This document shows, in pieces, positions 18,205-27,385 of a DNA stretch of 29,591 bases (within the stretch, counting starts at the first letter, position 1; every line of letters begins with the position of its first letter). This DNA is from Mesostigma viride (Eukaryota > Streptophyta > Mesostigmatophyceae > Mesostigmatales > Mesostigmataceae). A program made the translations under genes and the position numbers. The stretch is taken from NCBI GenBank assembly GCA_009746045.1, contig RPFO01000132.1, positions 1,570,590-1,600,180 on the forward strand, in the 5' to 3' direction. The notes under the pieces are model-generated. The model had not been told where the DNA came from. It was given only the letters and a program-made list of their open reading frames with translations, and searched no databases.

Positions 18205-20045
18205 AGGCTTCCATCCATTTCAGAAAACCAATCTGCGTTTGACAGTCTTTGACCACATCATCATAGGACAGGGGAGACATGGACGCAATGTCCCATCTAC
18301 CAAGCCCAAACGCAGAGGGGTGTAGCTTCTGAGAATGAATGAGGGAATCAACACAGGGTTCCTGACCTGGGAGGTATTTTATATTGACAGCATTGATGGC
18401 TGCTTCCAGGCCATCACTGATCTGTGTTAAGGGAATTTTGAAATGGTCCAGGGTGACCTGCCCCACCCCAGTCACGCTCAACCTCCCAGCTGAGATGACA
18501 ACTCCAGGGTATGAGACAAATGGTTCCCCCAGCAGTGCATTCCCCTTGTAGCCCTCTACTACCTGGAAGGGAGTGGGCACACCCAGAATGGGAATTAGCA
18601 CTTGGCCTTTGACTGCCATTTTTGTTTTGCCTGAAAAATCTGACACTCTAGCCCAGGGCGAGCGTTGCAGACTTAGGCCAGATACAGCTTGTGCACTGAT
18701 GATGCTCACCTGTGCCTGTGTGTCTACTGCCAGAATACTGGGATCCTGGTTAGATTCACCCACAGCATTGACTTGTGCTGCACCTGCTGCCATTTGTGCC
18801 TTGGCAGTGTGTGCTCTATGTAGAGCTTTTAAAGCCTCAGCAAATTTATTCCTGGGGACAACAGGATCTGCTGCTTCGTGTGGCTGTTCCTGAGATGAGG
18901 GAGGAGCGACCTGCTGCTCATCTAGTGCACGTTCCTCCTGCCCAGGTGGACCGTTGGGCTGTGGTGGGGCTGCACCACTGAGGAACACAGGAGCGTCTAT
19001 GGTTGTATTGCTTGCATCAGCTATGTCCCTGGCCAGTTCACTGGGTGAGACCAACCCACCAAACTGAGGCTCTGAATCCATGTCCAAGAATTCTACCCCT
19101 GACACGTCTGCCAAAGGAGGGTAATAAAGCTTCAGTCTATGCTTGCCAACCATTCGCTCTCTGTGATGCTGAATAGTCACCGTGTCACCTGTTTCTGACA
19201 ACCTGATGATTTTAGCTGGACCATGCCATCTACCAGAGTGGGCTTTGTTCCCTTCCCCCTCCCTATAGTAGAGTACCTGATCCCCCACTTCAAACACAGG
19301 CCTGGCATTACTTTTATCCTTTTTTGCCAGCAACTTGGCCAAGTGTTGCCTTTGCGTGTTGTAGTGGTCTAGTACCTCCTGAGAGTAGCTGCCTGATTGC
19401 AGGCCAATTGATGTGATTTCACCAAAAGGAGAAGACATGAGGGGTTTGGTGTTCAGAGTTCTGCACACCTCAGCTGCCCACGCTGTCCTATCAGCATAGC
19501 TCCCAGACTCTGCTGTCCTGGACTCATTTTTCTTTATTAGGTCCCTGATAGCACGCATGGTACGTTCAATCATCCCCTGGCGTTCATGATCTTGAGCCCC
19601 AGCAATGTCTATCTTGGGCAGATCAGGATAATCTTGTATCCACATGAACTGCTGATCCAGCATTAGCTTTTCCTGAGGATGATACCGTGCTAGTGCAATC
19701 AGCAGGGCTCTGTGCAGTTGTTCATTGGCCATACCTGGCAAGGGTTCTATCACCACAAACCTAGACCAGGCATCTTTTAGGACCAAGTAATACACCGTGT
19801 CCTTCACCACGTGTATCACATCCCCTACTAGCTTTCCTCTAGCCAGTGGTGGGGTGGCCACATGCCATCTCTTGGGTTTAGGTGCATGCAGTTGGCACGC
19901 TTCACAGTGCTTCCTGACATGCCTGCACATCTGTTCCAGGTCACGGCCATCAATTTTGTTGGCCAGCCTTTCTGCCACTGCCTCATGCCCCATTGCCTTG
20001 TGTAGCTGTTGGGCTAACCTGGCATAGGATATAACCTTATCTGCT
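18205..20045 (-). CDS. pol: Copia-1 integrase and retropepsin-like domain
   Basis: The middle of the copia-1 polyprotein. The zinc-binding part is LHKAMGH with CEAC. Numbered from the Met at 19993, the integrase core has Asp58 (GDVIHVV), Asp113 (MLDQQFMW) and Glu143 (MIERTMR). The C-terminal region has VGDQVLYYREG...KLYYPP. An acidic, Pro-rich linker follows, then a retropepsin-like domain: VDTQAQVSII (Asp424, with DTQ in place of DTG), VLIPILGVPTPFQVVEG and ALLGEPFVS. The frame then enters the region before RT (SPLSYDDVV) and runs into the TTAA element, which supplies the stop at 18182. Upstream the frame is open to the copia-2 insertion point. The protease domain following the integrase is the reverse of the usual copia order; copia-2 shows the same arrangement. 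Confidence 0.88.
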
Positions 20046-20050
20046 GCTGC
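20046..20050 (+). repeat. Target-site duplication of copia-2, left copy
   Basis: GCTGC here and at 28082-28086 directly flank the two LTRs. Five bases is the usual duplication for copia elements. With one copy removed, the copia-1 gag and integrase frames join in phase. Confidence 0.9.
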
Positions 20051-20745
20051 AGTTAAACGTTCTTATCACACGCAATGTGAAGGATATGGTTGCAATGCAG
20101 CAATGTGTGATATGGTTGGAAACGGAGCTTTGTTAAAATCGGATAATGTTACAGCGCTCACACACTTGAGGCTTGTACACGCGCTTGCCAAGTCAATGCA
20201 CAACACGTGAGGCGGGCTCGCAAGAGATGCCCATTTGGCACTGGCCTATTGTTTATATACTTGTGCACTGTGCTTGCTAGTCCTGAGCAGCCTAGGAGGC
20301 CTGCTCAGTAATAACACCCCCGGTACAGTATTCACTACCTGTACAGCGCCCACTCCTATACAGTAGGTCTGCCATACAGGCACAGTGACCACAGAGCACA
20401 GTCCACAGTGACTATTGCATCTGCACCTAGAAGTCCAGGACTAAGCCTGCGGTACCAACAGACCACAGGTTAAGGTTCCTATTTCCTGCGTACGACGTAT
20501 TAATCCAATACCGTCGTAGGTACAGCACCTAATTCCTGTCAGCCCAGGAATTACTGTCGACCCCATATGTCGTCGGCAAATATTCACGTCCGACTTAGAA
20601 GAACAGCCGGCTCGCGCTCGCGCGCGACCGGGAAGTCGGAACGCCATAACTTTCTTGATACTTGTCGGAATGAACTCGTTCCGGTGCCGCTGGAATCGCA
20701 GAGATATGCCGAATCAGGATCACGCCAATGCGCTTGGCGTTAACT
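20051..20745 (-). repeat. Copia-2 3' LTR (695 bp)
   Basis: Near-identical to 27386-28081. On the plus strand it reads AGTTAAACG...GGCGTTAACT. It contains the hairpin CTGAGCAG/CTGCTCAG (20283-20308) and the edge hairpin CGCCAA/TTGGCG (20723-20739). The ends match at the internal side of one LTR and the outer side of the other, which fixes the boundaries. Confidence 0.93.
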
Positions 20746-20765
20746 CCAATCCTTTCTTTTCTTGA
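20746..20765 (-). promoter_or_regulatory. Copia-2 polypurine tract
   Basis: On the minus strand CAAGAAAAGAAAGGATTGG directly precedes the 3' LTR start AGTTAACG, the expected plus-strand primer. Confidence 0.75.
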
Positions 20766-21493
20766 GCTGTAGCAGCTCACACAAGTCTACATACAAACAC
20801 ACACAATGGGTACTGGATATCCTCCCCAGACTACAAGTCACAACCCGCTGGGCATGACAGTCAGCTTGGATTCCTTATTATATGTACATAGCACCCATAC
20901 TGGCTCAGGAGCACAAACAAATTACAATGAGTCCCTATCCCTTCACGGGAGGCTCGTTGTGTTACCCATGTACAAGAGGTTGGCCAACTGTGGCAGCCCA
21001 TAGGTGTTCAGCTAAGAACTTGAGAAGTATGTACAACCTTCAGGACCTTAGGCGAAACCCCACAGATCACCCACAACAGCTCATCAGAAAACATTGCTGA
21101 CCCCCAGACGGGAGTCGGCGCCGGTCTGCTGCCCCTTATCGAACCAGACACAACATCTACGCGAAGCACATGCAAAACACAAGCTCCCATACTCGTTCCA
21201 ACCGTGGAAAATCAGGGGACCTGTCGCCACCTCACCAGCATGGTGGATGGGTCAGCCAGTCCGTGAAACTCCGCCTTAAGACGGCACCAGGGAATCGAAC
21301 CCCGCCCACAAACCACAGATCTGGGGAAACCTCAGACTGAGATGAAAACCCCAGATAGACATCTCTCCATCAGAGACAATGTCAGACATTCCCACACCAG
21401 AGACATGTCTCACCCCTCAAGGTGTGCTCAGGATTATGTACAATCAAGCTCCCAGCCTGATATCCAGAGACTTAAGCACCCAGCTCTCAGCTT
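20766..21493 (-). other. Copia-2 3' untranslated region
   Basis: About 730 bp between the pol stop and the polypurine tract, with no coding region supported on either strand. GGTTCGATTCC on the minus strand near 21290-21305 looks like a tRNA T-arm, but no other tRNA arms can be found. Confidence 0.6.
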
Positions 21494-24400
21494 TTAGACA
21501 GATAGACCGACTTGACAGTCAGCATTCATGAGCTTCCTCAGTACATTGTACTGGGCTGGGGCCTTGTGTGGCAGCTTTGTCAATGCATCAGCAGGGTTCT
21601 CCTCGCCAGGGATATGCTTCAAGTCAACCAAACTGGCCAACTCCTTCAGCAACAAATAATCCAGGTCCCGGCTCCTGGCCAGCTGCTTGTGAACAAACTG
21701 GACCATACCCATGCTGTCTGTTAGCAACAACGTCTCCATCTGCAAGGTCCAAGGGGTAACTGAAGCCAGCTCCAGCATTAACTCCTTTATGTACAGGCTG
21801 GACTGGATCCCCTCGCATATGGCCCTGCATTCTGCCACATCTGAACTGATACAGACCCTCTTCTGCAGTCTGCTGTACCAGCTGAACAAACTTGCCCTGC
21901 TCTGATAAAAAGCAAACAGAGCAGCAGATCTCCCCCTGACCTTGGTAACCTGGCGAGCATCCATGGAACTGTCAACAAAGATCTCCAAGGTGATAGGCTG
22001 GGTAAAGTCAATCCCAGACAAAATCAGATCAGGGGTACTCTCCACCAACCGGGCTATGACTCGAGGCTTCTCATCCTCAAGCACCTCATCAGGCATTCTG
22101 CTATGGACCATCAAAGACGGACCACAGATGCTGGCAAACCAGGCCCACATGCCTCTCAACTCAGGTCCTGCAGCCTGGGTGATCTTCTCTGGCAAGGCCT
22201 TCACAATGGTCTGTTTATAATCTCCTCCAGCCTGAAGCCTGATACTCCACTCCCCGTCCCTCCTGAACAGGGTAGCCTGCATTCCACAGAACACTACAGG
22301 CTTGTTGGGCTCCTGCCACAGCTCCTTGCCCAGTGAAAACTTGCCACTGATGACAGGAATAAACTTCTTCAGCCAGGTCGTGGGGGCTAGCAAATGCAGA
22401 TCATCTCCATGCAAACTAGCATACACTGGCAGACCCTCCCATTGGGCCAGCAGCAAACAGGGATCAACTGAAGACACTCTCAAGCCACACTCACTGATCA
22501 GAGCTTCCTGCAGCGTGAGTCTCCAGATGATTGGGCTCGACCTGAGTCCTTCCAGGCCCTTCAGAATAACCAGGAATTGTTGATGCAGCTCCAGCTTCCA
22601 GATGGCAGGCACCTCAACACAGTAAGGCTCATCCTGCTTCCACACCCTCCTGGCCACTTCTGGATCAGATTTTAAAAATGCCCTCTTGAAGTCCAGCAGC
22701 ACTGATGACATAGCTGCTCCCCTGTTCAGCAACCCCACGTAGAGACATAGCAAAATTCTCCATGTGTCGTGTAGCATCCCTGGCGTGTATAGCTCCTCTC
22801 CTGGCAGACTCCCCGTGCCGTGATACTCATTCAGGACAGGCCTGACATGGGGCACTGATACCTCATCCACAACCTTCCTCTTCAGCACAAATCTCAAAGC
22901 AAGCTTCCTTGATGCTGGGGGACGTCTGTCTGTTGGTGCAGCACACTCAAACTGCAACCACTCCTCCAATGCCTTGGAGAAGGCGAGCTTCCAAGCCTCA
23001 AACAAAGTAGGCGAGCTCATCTCTTGGACCAGCTGGTCATATGTCAAAGGAGAGTGTGCAGCAAGGCTCCTGTGAGTTATGCCAATACTGCTGGGGTGCA
23101 ACACAGCTGGAATCACCAAACTGGCCGCTGGGGGCACCTCCCCTTCATCCCATTTTACACCCTTGACCGGCTTGGCCCTGCACCTGACTGGAAATGTTGT
23201 CCTGAAATTTTCTAGGGGAATCATCCCCCAGCCATCTCTTCTCAGAGCTGTAGCTCTGATAGAAATCCCAGGATTGCCCAGAAAATTCTGACCCAAAATC
23301 ACAGGGCCATCATAGTCCTCTAGGACAAGGAAGGTCACATCCACACCCATGACAGGGGCAGTAACCTCTCCCAACACCCTTAGATGCGTCCTACCACTGA
23401 AATCAGACACCCAGGGGCAACTTGGTTCTCCGACCAGCAGTTCTCCTGTATGCTGAGGTCCCATGACAGAAACCTGTGCATTGGTATCTATCTCCATGGC
23501 AGCTACCTCAGGTTCATCCAACTGGACAAGCTTGGACACCTTAGGCTCCTTCTTGGCTCTTTGCAAAGCCTGTACAATATCTGATAGACGCACACCCCTA
23601 GGCCTGGTGTCGGGCCGTTCCGGAGGTGCAGCCTGTCCGCCTGCTTGCCCAACCACCGTATGTGAAGGTACCCCAGGGGCCGGGCCAGGGTCACCCTGAG
23701 GGCTCGATACAGCTGTAGCACCCTGATCAGGAAGCTCCACGTCACCCCCGCCTTGTACACCAGCGGGCACCTGGAAGAGGTCTCCTTGATTACCTCCCCG
23801 GGGACGGATCTTTGACCAGGACAGACGGTGCACTGCTTGGGAGCCATCAATGGCCACCCAGCACTTATGGCCAGCGGCTTCTACTCGGGTCACCACCCCA
23901 TCATGCCAGCTGCCACGTTTCCCTGGAAAGCTTGGTTCCTTCCACACAACAACCTGTTGTCCAACGTTAGGTTCTAGGACACTCCAGCCCTTGTCTTTCT
24001 GCCTCAGCTTGAGGAACTTGGCCTCTAGCTTCTCCTTCCATGCCTGCTCAGCATCAGCTGGCAGCATCCTGGTATGCAGCATAAGAGGATTGATGGCAAT
24101 GTCACCAAAGAACATGGGAGTCCTCAGGTTCAGCCTGTCCTCCACAGAACGTAGCCATGCAGATGTCACAATGGCAGATGACGTCCTTGGAATCCTCTCC
24201 ACCAGCAGCACAGTCTTGATCTCTTGGATGGCTCTCTCCACCACCCCTTGCTGGCCGTGGCTCTCCCTGGGTGTAATCAGCAACTCTGGAAACTCTGGCA
24301 GGTTCTCACAGCACTCAAACTGAATGTCACACTGCAACAACTCCAACCCAGGGTACCTGCTCCTTGTCAACTTCAGAGCAGCAATCAATGTAGGCTTCTC

Positions 24401-25084
24401 CATGTCAGGCAGGATCTCTAGGGTCTTGTACTTGGTATATCTGTCCACTGCCACCAGCAGCTTCAAACCCCTGATTCTCTGAATATCTACCTGCACATGG
24501 CCTGGCTGCAAAATAGGAGTCCTGGCATGAGACTGCTTGGGCTTTCTAGCAACTAGCCTGCACTTGCAAGCTTGAGCAACCTGTTGGCAGATGGAGTACA
24601 ACTCACTTCCTCCCAGCCGTCTAGCAACTTGCAAAGACTGAGCTGCATGGCCAAACATGGTATGCAACCTTGAGGCAATGTCATACAAGAGAGAAAACCT
24701 TTTATTGTCATTATTAGCACTCAAGGTATGTACAGATCCCTTATGTACAGGAGGCACCAGGGTCGTGCCTGTCAGACTGTCTCCAGCCCTATCCTCATCC
24801 TGACCATCCTGTGCCAGTCCTGCACGGTCAGAATGCTTCTGAGATCCACCTGGGTCCACATCACCAGGTCCTACCTCAGGCTCAGCACCGCCATGGCGGG
24901 CACGTTGGCGAGTAACCACTGCAGCTACAGCTGGCATACTCTCTGTGGTAACCAAGCTTGCCCCATCGTGTCCAATAGGCTCTTTCACTAGAGCATGGGG
25001 CTGCCCCTCACTGCTGTCACTAGCAGCTTCATTACACACCCCTGGGGGCACCCTCCAGGGTTCAGGGATGTGTGCAGGCTCAAG
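21494..25084 (-). CDS. pol: Copia-2 Pol: integrase, retropepsin-like, RT, RNase H
   Basis: Open from just after the gag TGA (25085-25087) to 21494, in the same frame as the gag 3' part. Residues below are numbered from the GTG at 25051, a reference point only: no ATG lies at the start, so expression probably depends on gag. Integrase: His130/His135, Cys162/Cys164, Asp189, Asp242, Glu272. Retropepsin-like domain: IDTNAQVSVM (Asp522; Asn replaces the usual Gly) and VILGQNFL (584-591). RT: LDFKRAFLK (Asp787) and LHGDDLHLL (HGDD 881-884, in place of YxDD). RNase H: Asp1027, Glu1074, Asp1112, Asp1155 (NPADALTK). The order IN-PR-RT-RH is shared with copia-1. The frame has no interruption over 1,185 codons, consistent with a recently active copy. 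Confidence 0.92.
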   Translation of the reverse strand, partial: LEPAHIPEPWRVPPGVCNEAASDSSEGQPHALVKEPIGHDGASLVTTESMPAVAAVVTRQRARHGGAEPEVGPGDVDPGGSQKHSDRAGLAQDGQDEDRAGDSLTGTTLVPPVHKGSVHTLSANNDNKRFSLLYDIASRLHTMFGHAAQSLQVARRLGGSELYSICQQVAQACKCRLVARKPKQSHARTPILQPGHVQVDIQRIRGLKLLVAVDRYTKYKTLEILPDMEKPTLIAALKLTRSRYPGLELLQCDIQFECCENLPEFPELLITPRESHGQQGVVERAIQEIKTVLLVERIPRTSSAIVTSAWLRSVEDRLNLRTPMFFGDIAINPLMLHTRMLPADAEQAWKEKLEAKFLKLRQKDKGWSVLEPNVGQQVVVWKEPSFPGKRGSWHDGVVTRVEAAGHKCWVAIDGSQAVHRLSWSKIRPRGGNQGDLFQVPAGVQGGGDVELPDQGATAVSSPQGDPGPAPGVPSHTVVGQAGGQAAPPERPDTRPRGVRLSDIVQALQRAKKEPKVSKLVQLDEPEVAAMEIDTNAQVSVMGPQHTGELLVGEPSCPWVSDFSGRTHLRVLGEVTAPVMGVDVTFLVLEDYDGPVILGQNFLGNPGISIRATALRRDGWGMIPLENFRTTFPVRCRAKPVKGVKWDEGEVPPAASLVIPAVLHPSSIGITHRSLAAHSPLTYDQLVQEMSSPTLFEAWKLAFSKALEEWLQFECAAPTDRRPPASRKLALRFVLKRKVVDEVSVPHVRPVLNEYHGTGSLPGEELYTPGMLHDTWRILLCLYVGLLNRGAAMSSVLLDFKRAFLKSDPEVARRVWKQDEPYCVEVPAIWKLELHQQFLVILKGLEGLRSSPIIWRLTLQEALISECGLRVSSVDPCLLLAQWEGLPVYASLHGDDLHLLAPTTWLKKFIPVISGKFSLGKELWQEPNKPVVFCGMQATLFRRDGEWSIRLQAGGDYKQTIVKALPEKITQAAGPELRGMWAWFASICGPSLMVHSRMPDEVLEDEKPRVIARLVESTPDLILSGIDFTQPITLEIFVDSSMDARQVTKVRGRSAALFAFYQSRASLFSWYSRLQKRVCISSDVAECRAICEGIQSSLYIKELMLELASVTPWTLQMETLLLTDSMGMVQFVHKQLARSRDLDYLLLKELASLVDLKHIPGEENPADALTKLPHKAPAQYNVLRKLMNADCQVGLSV

Positions 25085-25087
25085 TCA
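25085..25087 (-). other. Single in-frame TGA separating copia-2 gag and pol
   Basis: GAT CAT TGA CTT GAG: gag (ending KGKGKAADH) and pol (LEPAHIPEPW) are in one frame with only this stop between them. Copia-1 has no stop at the equivalent place. It is either a readthrough signal that sets the Gag to Pol ratio or a nonsense mutation. Confidence 0.8.
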
Positions 25088-26270
25088 ATGATCAGCAGCC
25101 TTGCCCTTGCCCTTGTCCTGGGATGGACCAGCCTTGTCCTTGCTGCCACCCTGAGCTGGCTTGCTCTGACCTTCCTGCCTCAGGTACGAGGGACACTCAT
25201 TCCTGAAGTGACCCTTCCCCTGGCAGAAATAACATTCCACCTGACTGATGTCCCGTGAGGTCCCACTGCTGGGCCCAGCCTTGGGAGGACCACCCACCCT
25301 CTTGAAGTCAAACTGGGACTGTGGATGTCCCGACTTCGGCGGGGTCCCCCGTCCAGCCCTTCTGTCACGCCCCCTCCTGGACCTTCCTCGACCCCTTGAA
25401 GAGGTCTCAGGCCCTCTCGAGGCGCTGGGCCCCCGTGGCCCGATCCCCTCATGGACTTAACCGTGGGTTCAGTGGCCTCCTCATCACCCTGACGAGGGCG
25501 CTTACCACCCACGTACTTGCCGCTGAAACACTCATACAACTGGTCCGTCATGGCTGCCCAGCCATGGACCTGTCGCATGTGGATGGTCACATTATCCATG
25601 GTGACCGGATCCAGCTGCAGCGACTTGAGAAAGTCGCCCATGGCCATCCGATCTGCGACGAAGAAGCCCTTGGCCATGGCGTCCTCCCTCAGCTTGACGA
25701 AGTCTTCAAAGGCGTGGACCACTAGCTGCCCCTTGATGGGCTTGTAGTCCAGGTATTCTTGCTTCAGGTGGGACCCATCTATGGTCCTCTTGTCACTCAG
25801 GAACGACCTGAGTCGCGTCATAAACGCCGTCCAGGTGTCCCCCGCCGCGTGTCGCTCCCGAACAAACTTGAACAGCCGCCTCGCCGACTGCCGTATGTAG
25901 GCACTAGACGCCAGGATGCGAAGCTTGTCACCGTTGTATATCTCCGTGTACAAGTTCATGTCCTCTAACATCCTCTCAGCATCCCGGGGCTGCCAATTGT
26001 CCTTGATGGACTGAAACTGGCCTAGCACCGCGTACCCCTCAGCAACGGTTGGTCGCTTAGGCGCCGCTTGATCTGCGGCTGGCGCGTGCTGCCCGCCCTG
26101 CGATCCTTGGCTCTGATTATCTGGCACCTCAGCCTGGTCTCCCAGCGCCTGGCCGTCCCCGCGTCCATCGCGTCCACCGCGTCCATCGCGTCCATCTCGT
26201 CCATCCAGCCCAGCGCCGCGCCGCCGAAGCCCATAAAGCCCGCTTGTTGGTTGATAGCTCCATCCTCCAT
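25085..26270 (-). CDS. gag: Copia-2 Gag with CCHC zinc knuckle (two frame breaks)
   Basis: Forms the capsid and binds element RNA. The probable start is ATG 26270 (MEDGAINQQAGFMGFGGAAL, then repeated MDA). The frame moves once near 26163 in a GGGG run to reach DGQALGDQAEVPDNQ and the main helical body (AVLGQFQSIKDNW, RLFKFVRERHAAGDTWTAF). It moves again near 25430 in a GGGGG run to reach an Arg/Gly/Ser-rich tail and CYFCQGKGHFRNEC (C-x2-C-x4-H-x4-C). Each break needs one added G. It ends at TGA 25085, in frame with pol. The longer ORF reading to 26346 through GRDGRDGRGG is the same DNA in the wrong frame before the first break. Confidence 0.82.
26155..26215 (-). repeat. Short tandem repeat in copia-2 gag N-terminus
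   Basis: Repeats of GGACGCGAT and GGACGCGGT, about 9 bp each, encode Met-Asp-Ala units in the frame starting at 26270. The first gag frame break falls at the G-run ending this array. Confidence 0.7.
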
Positions 26271-26372
26271 GATGGCCTCTGTTCAGATCTGCTACAGCCA
26301 GCCAAGTGGCCAAGCAGCAATTAAAGCAATATAAGCTACTGAACAAGAAAGGAAAGTGCCAAGTGTTACCAC
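26271..26372 (-). other. Spacer between leader ORF and gag in copia-2
   Basis: 102 bp, A/T-richer than its neighbours and with stops in all minus frames. It contains GGTAACACTT near its upstream end and TTTCTTGTTCAG, so it might be spliced, but this is not shown. Confidence 0.4.
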
Positions 26373-27292
26373 TCAGGCAAGACCACCACGGCTGGCCCCA
26401 GGCGCGTCCTGGTTCTCCTTGTCGCTGTCGTCGTCGCTGTCGCTCACCACAATCAGCTCTGGTACCCTGCTACCTGCTGCGCCGTCGTCGACCCGCTGTC
26501 GGCCCGCGATGACTGAATCGTCACCGTTGGTAAGTAGACAGGTGACAACCCGTCGTTGGCACCCCGCGGATTGTATCTTGGCACCTCGTGGTCGCCAAGT
26601 GTCTCGTCGCCTAGCCCAGCGACACCCCCTGCTCCCTCCTCAAGGTCACTATCGTACCCAAGAGGTGCAAACTCTTCCCAACGCGTCACACGAACGCGAA
26701 GGGGCGGGGGCAGCTCCTGAAAAGGAACTCTTACTCGCTCTGGAAACCTGCCGACTCTTGTCGCGCGCTGTCCTCCGGCGATGGCTTCCGCTGTCGCCCC
26801 GACCTCTGCAAGCCGCCTGTAGTGCTCCGCTCCGCGTCGTTCACGCCTAACTGGCCCCGCTGCAACACCCTCGTCGCCGATGCCGCCTGCGAAAGCACGT
26901 GGTACTCCCGCGCCCGCTACTGTCGGTACAAACTCGTGTCGCCCTGCGACAGCTGCCTCCGCAACCTCGCCTTGCCTTGCCGCCAACTCCGTCCGCACTT
27001 GCTCTGCTACTGCAGTAATCACCGTCTGGATGCCGACCAACCCGTGAAGCTCCTGCTCAAGGTCGTCGATGCTCCGGTGCTCCGGAATGACGATGGTTTG
27101 TACGTGTCGCAGAATTCGCTCCCAATCTTCGACCTGGTCGTCGACGAATTGCACGAAGCTGCGATTGACAGGCGGACGATCTGCAAGCAATAAAGATAGA
27201 TCCCGAACGACACGACGTAATTCAGGAGAAATCGAACCCCCAGCAGACTGCCGAAACCGGAAATCCTGCTGCCGTTGTTCCTCCTGCACCAT
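26373..27292 (-). CDS. Copia-2 leader ORF of unknown function (about 300 aa)
   Basis: It lies between the 5' LTR and gag, a place where copia elements normally have only a short leader. It starts at ATG 27292, immediately after an in-frame TGA (MVQEEQRQQDFRFRQSAGG). A helical, probably coiled-coil middle follows (FVQFVDDQVEDWERILRHV; IDDLEQELHGLVGIQTV), then Ala/Gly/Arg-rich sequence and a region with PPLRVRVTRWEEFAPLGYDS. The frame stops at 26453, but one G added to GGG near 26465 continues it into a typical acidic tail (VVSDSDDDSDKENQDAPG) ending at TGA 26373. No known domain is recognised. In copia-1 the sequence upstream of gag is open and continuous with gag, so the two elements may differ in how this part is joined. 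Confidence 0.65.
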
Positions 27293-27385
27293 TCACCACC
27301 AGACGAGCTCCTCGCGTCGTCAACGCTGCACACCGCAACCGGCAACGACCCTCCTGGCCGTTCCGCTGAGACTGGTTGTAATTTG

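Noticed and set aside
21285-21310. GGTTCGATTCC on the minus strand, like a tRNA T-arm
   Set aside because: No matching acceptor, D or anticodon arms could be found at the right distances, so a tRNA gene is not supported.
25321-25968. Plus-strand ORFs across copia-2 gag
   Set aside because: Gag on the minus strand explains this DNA, with a zinc knuckle and in-frame pol; the plus-strand frames show no motif.
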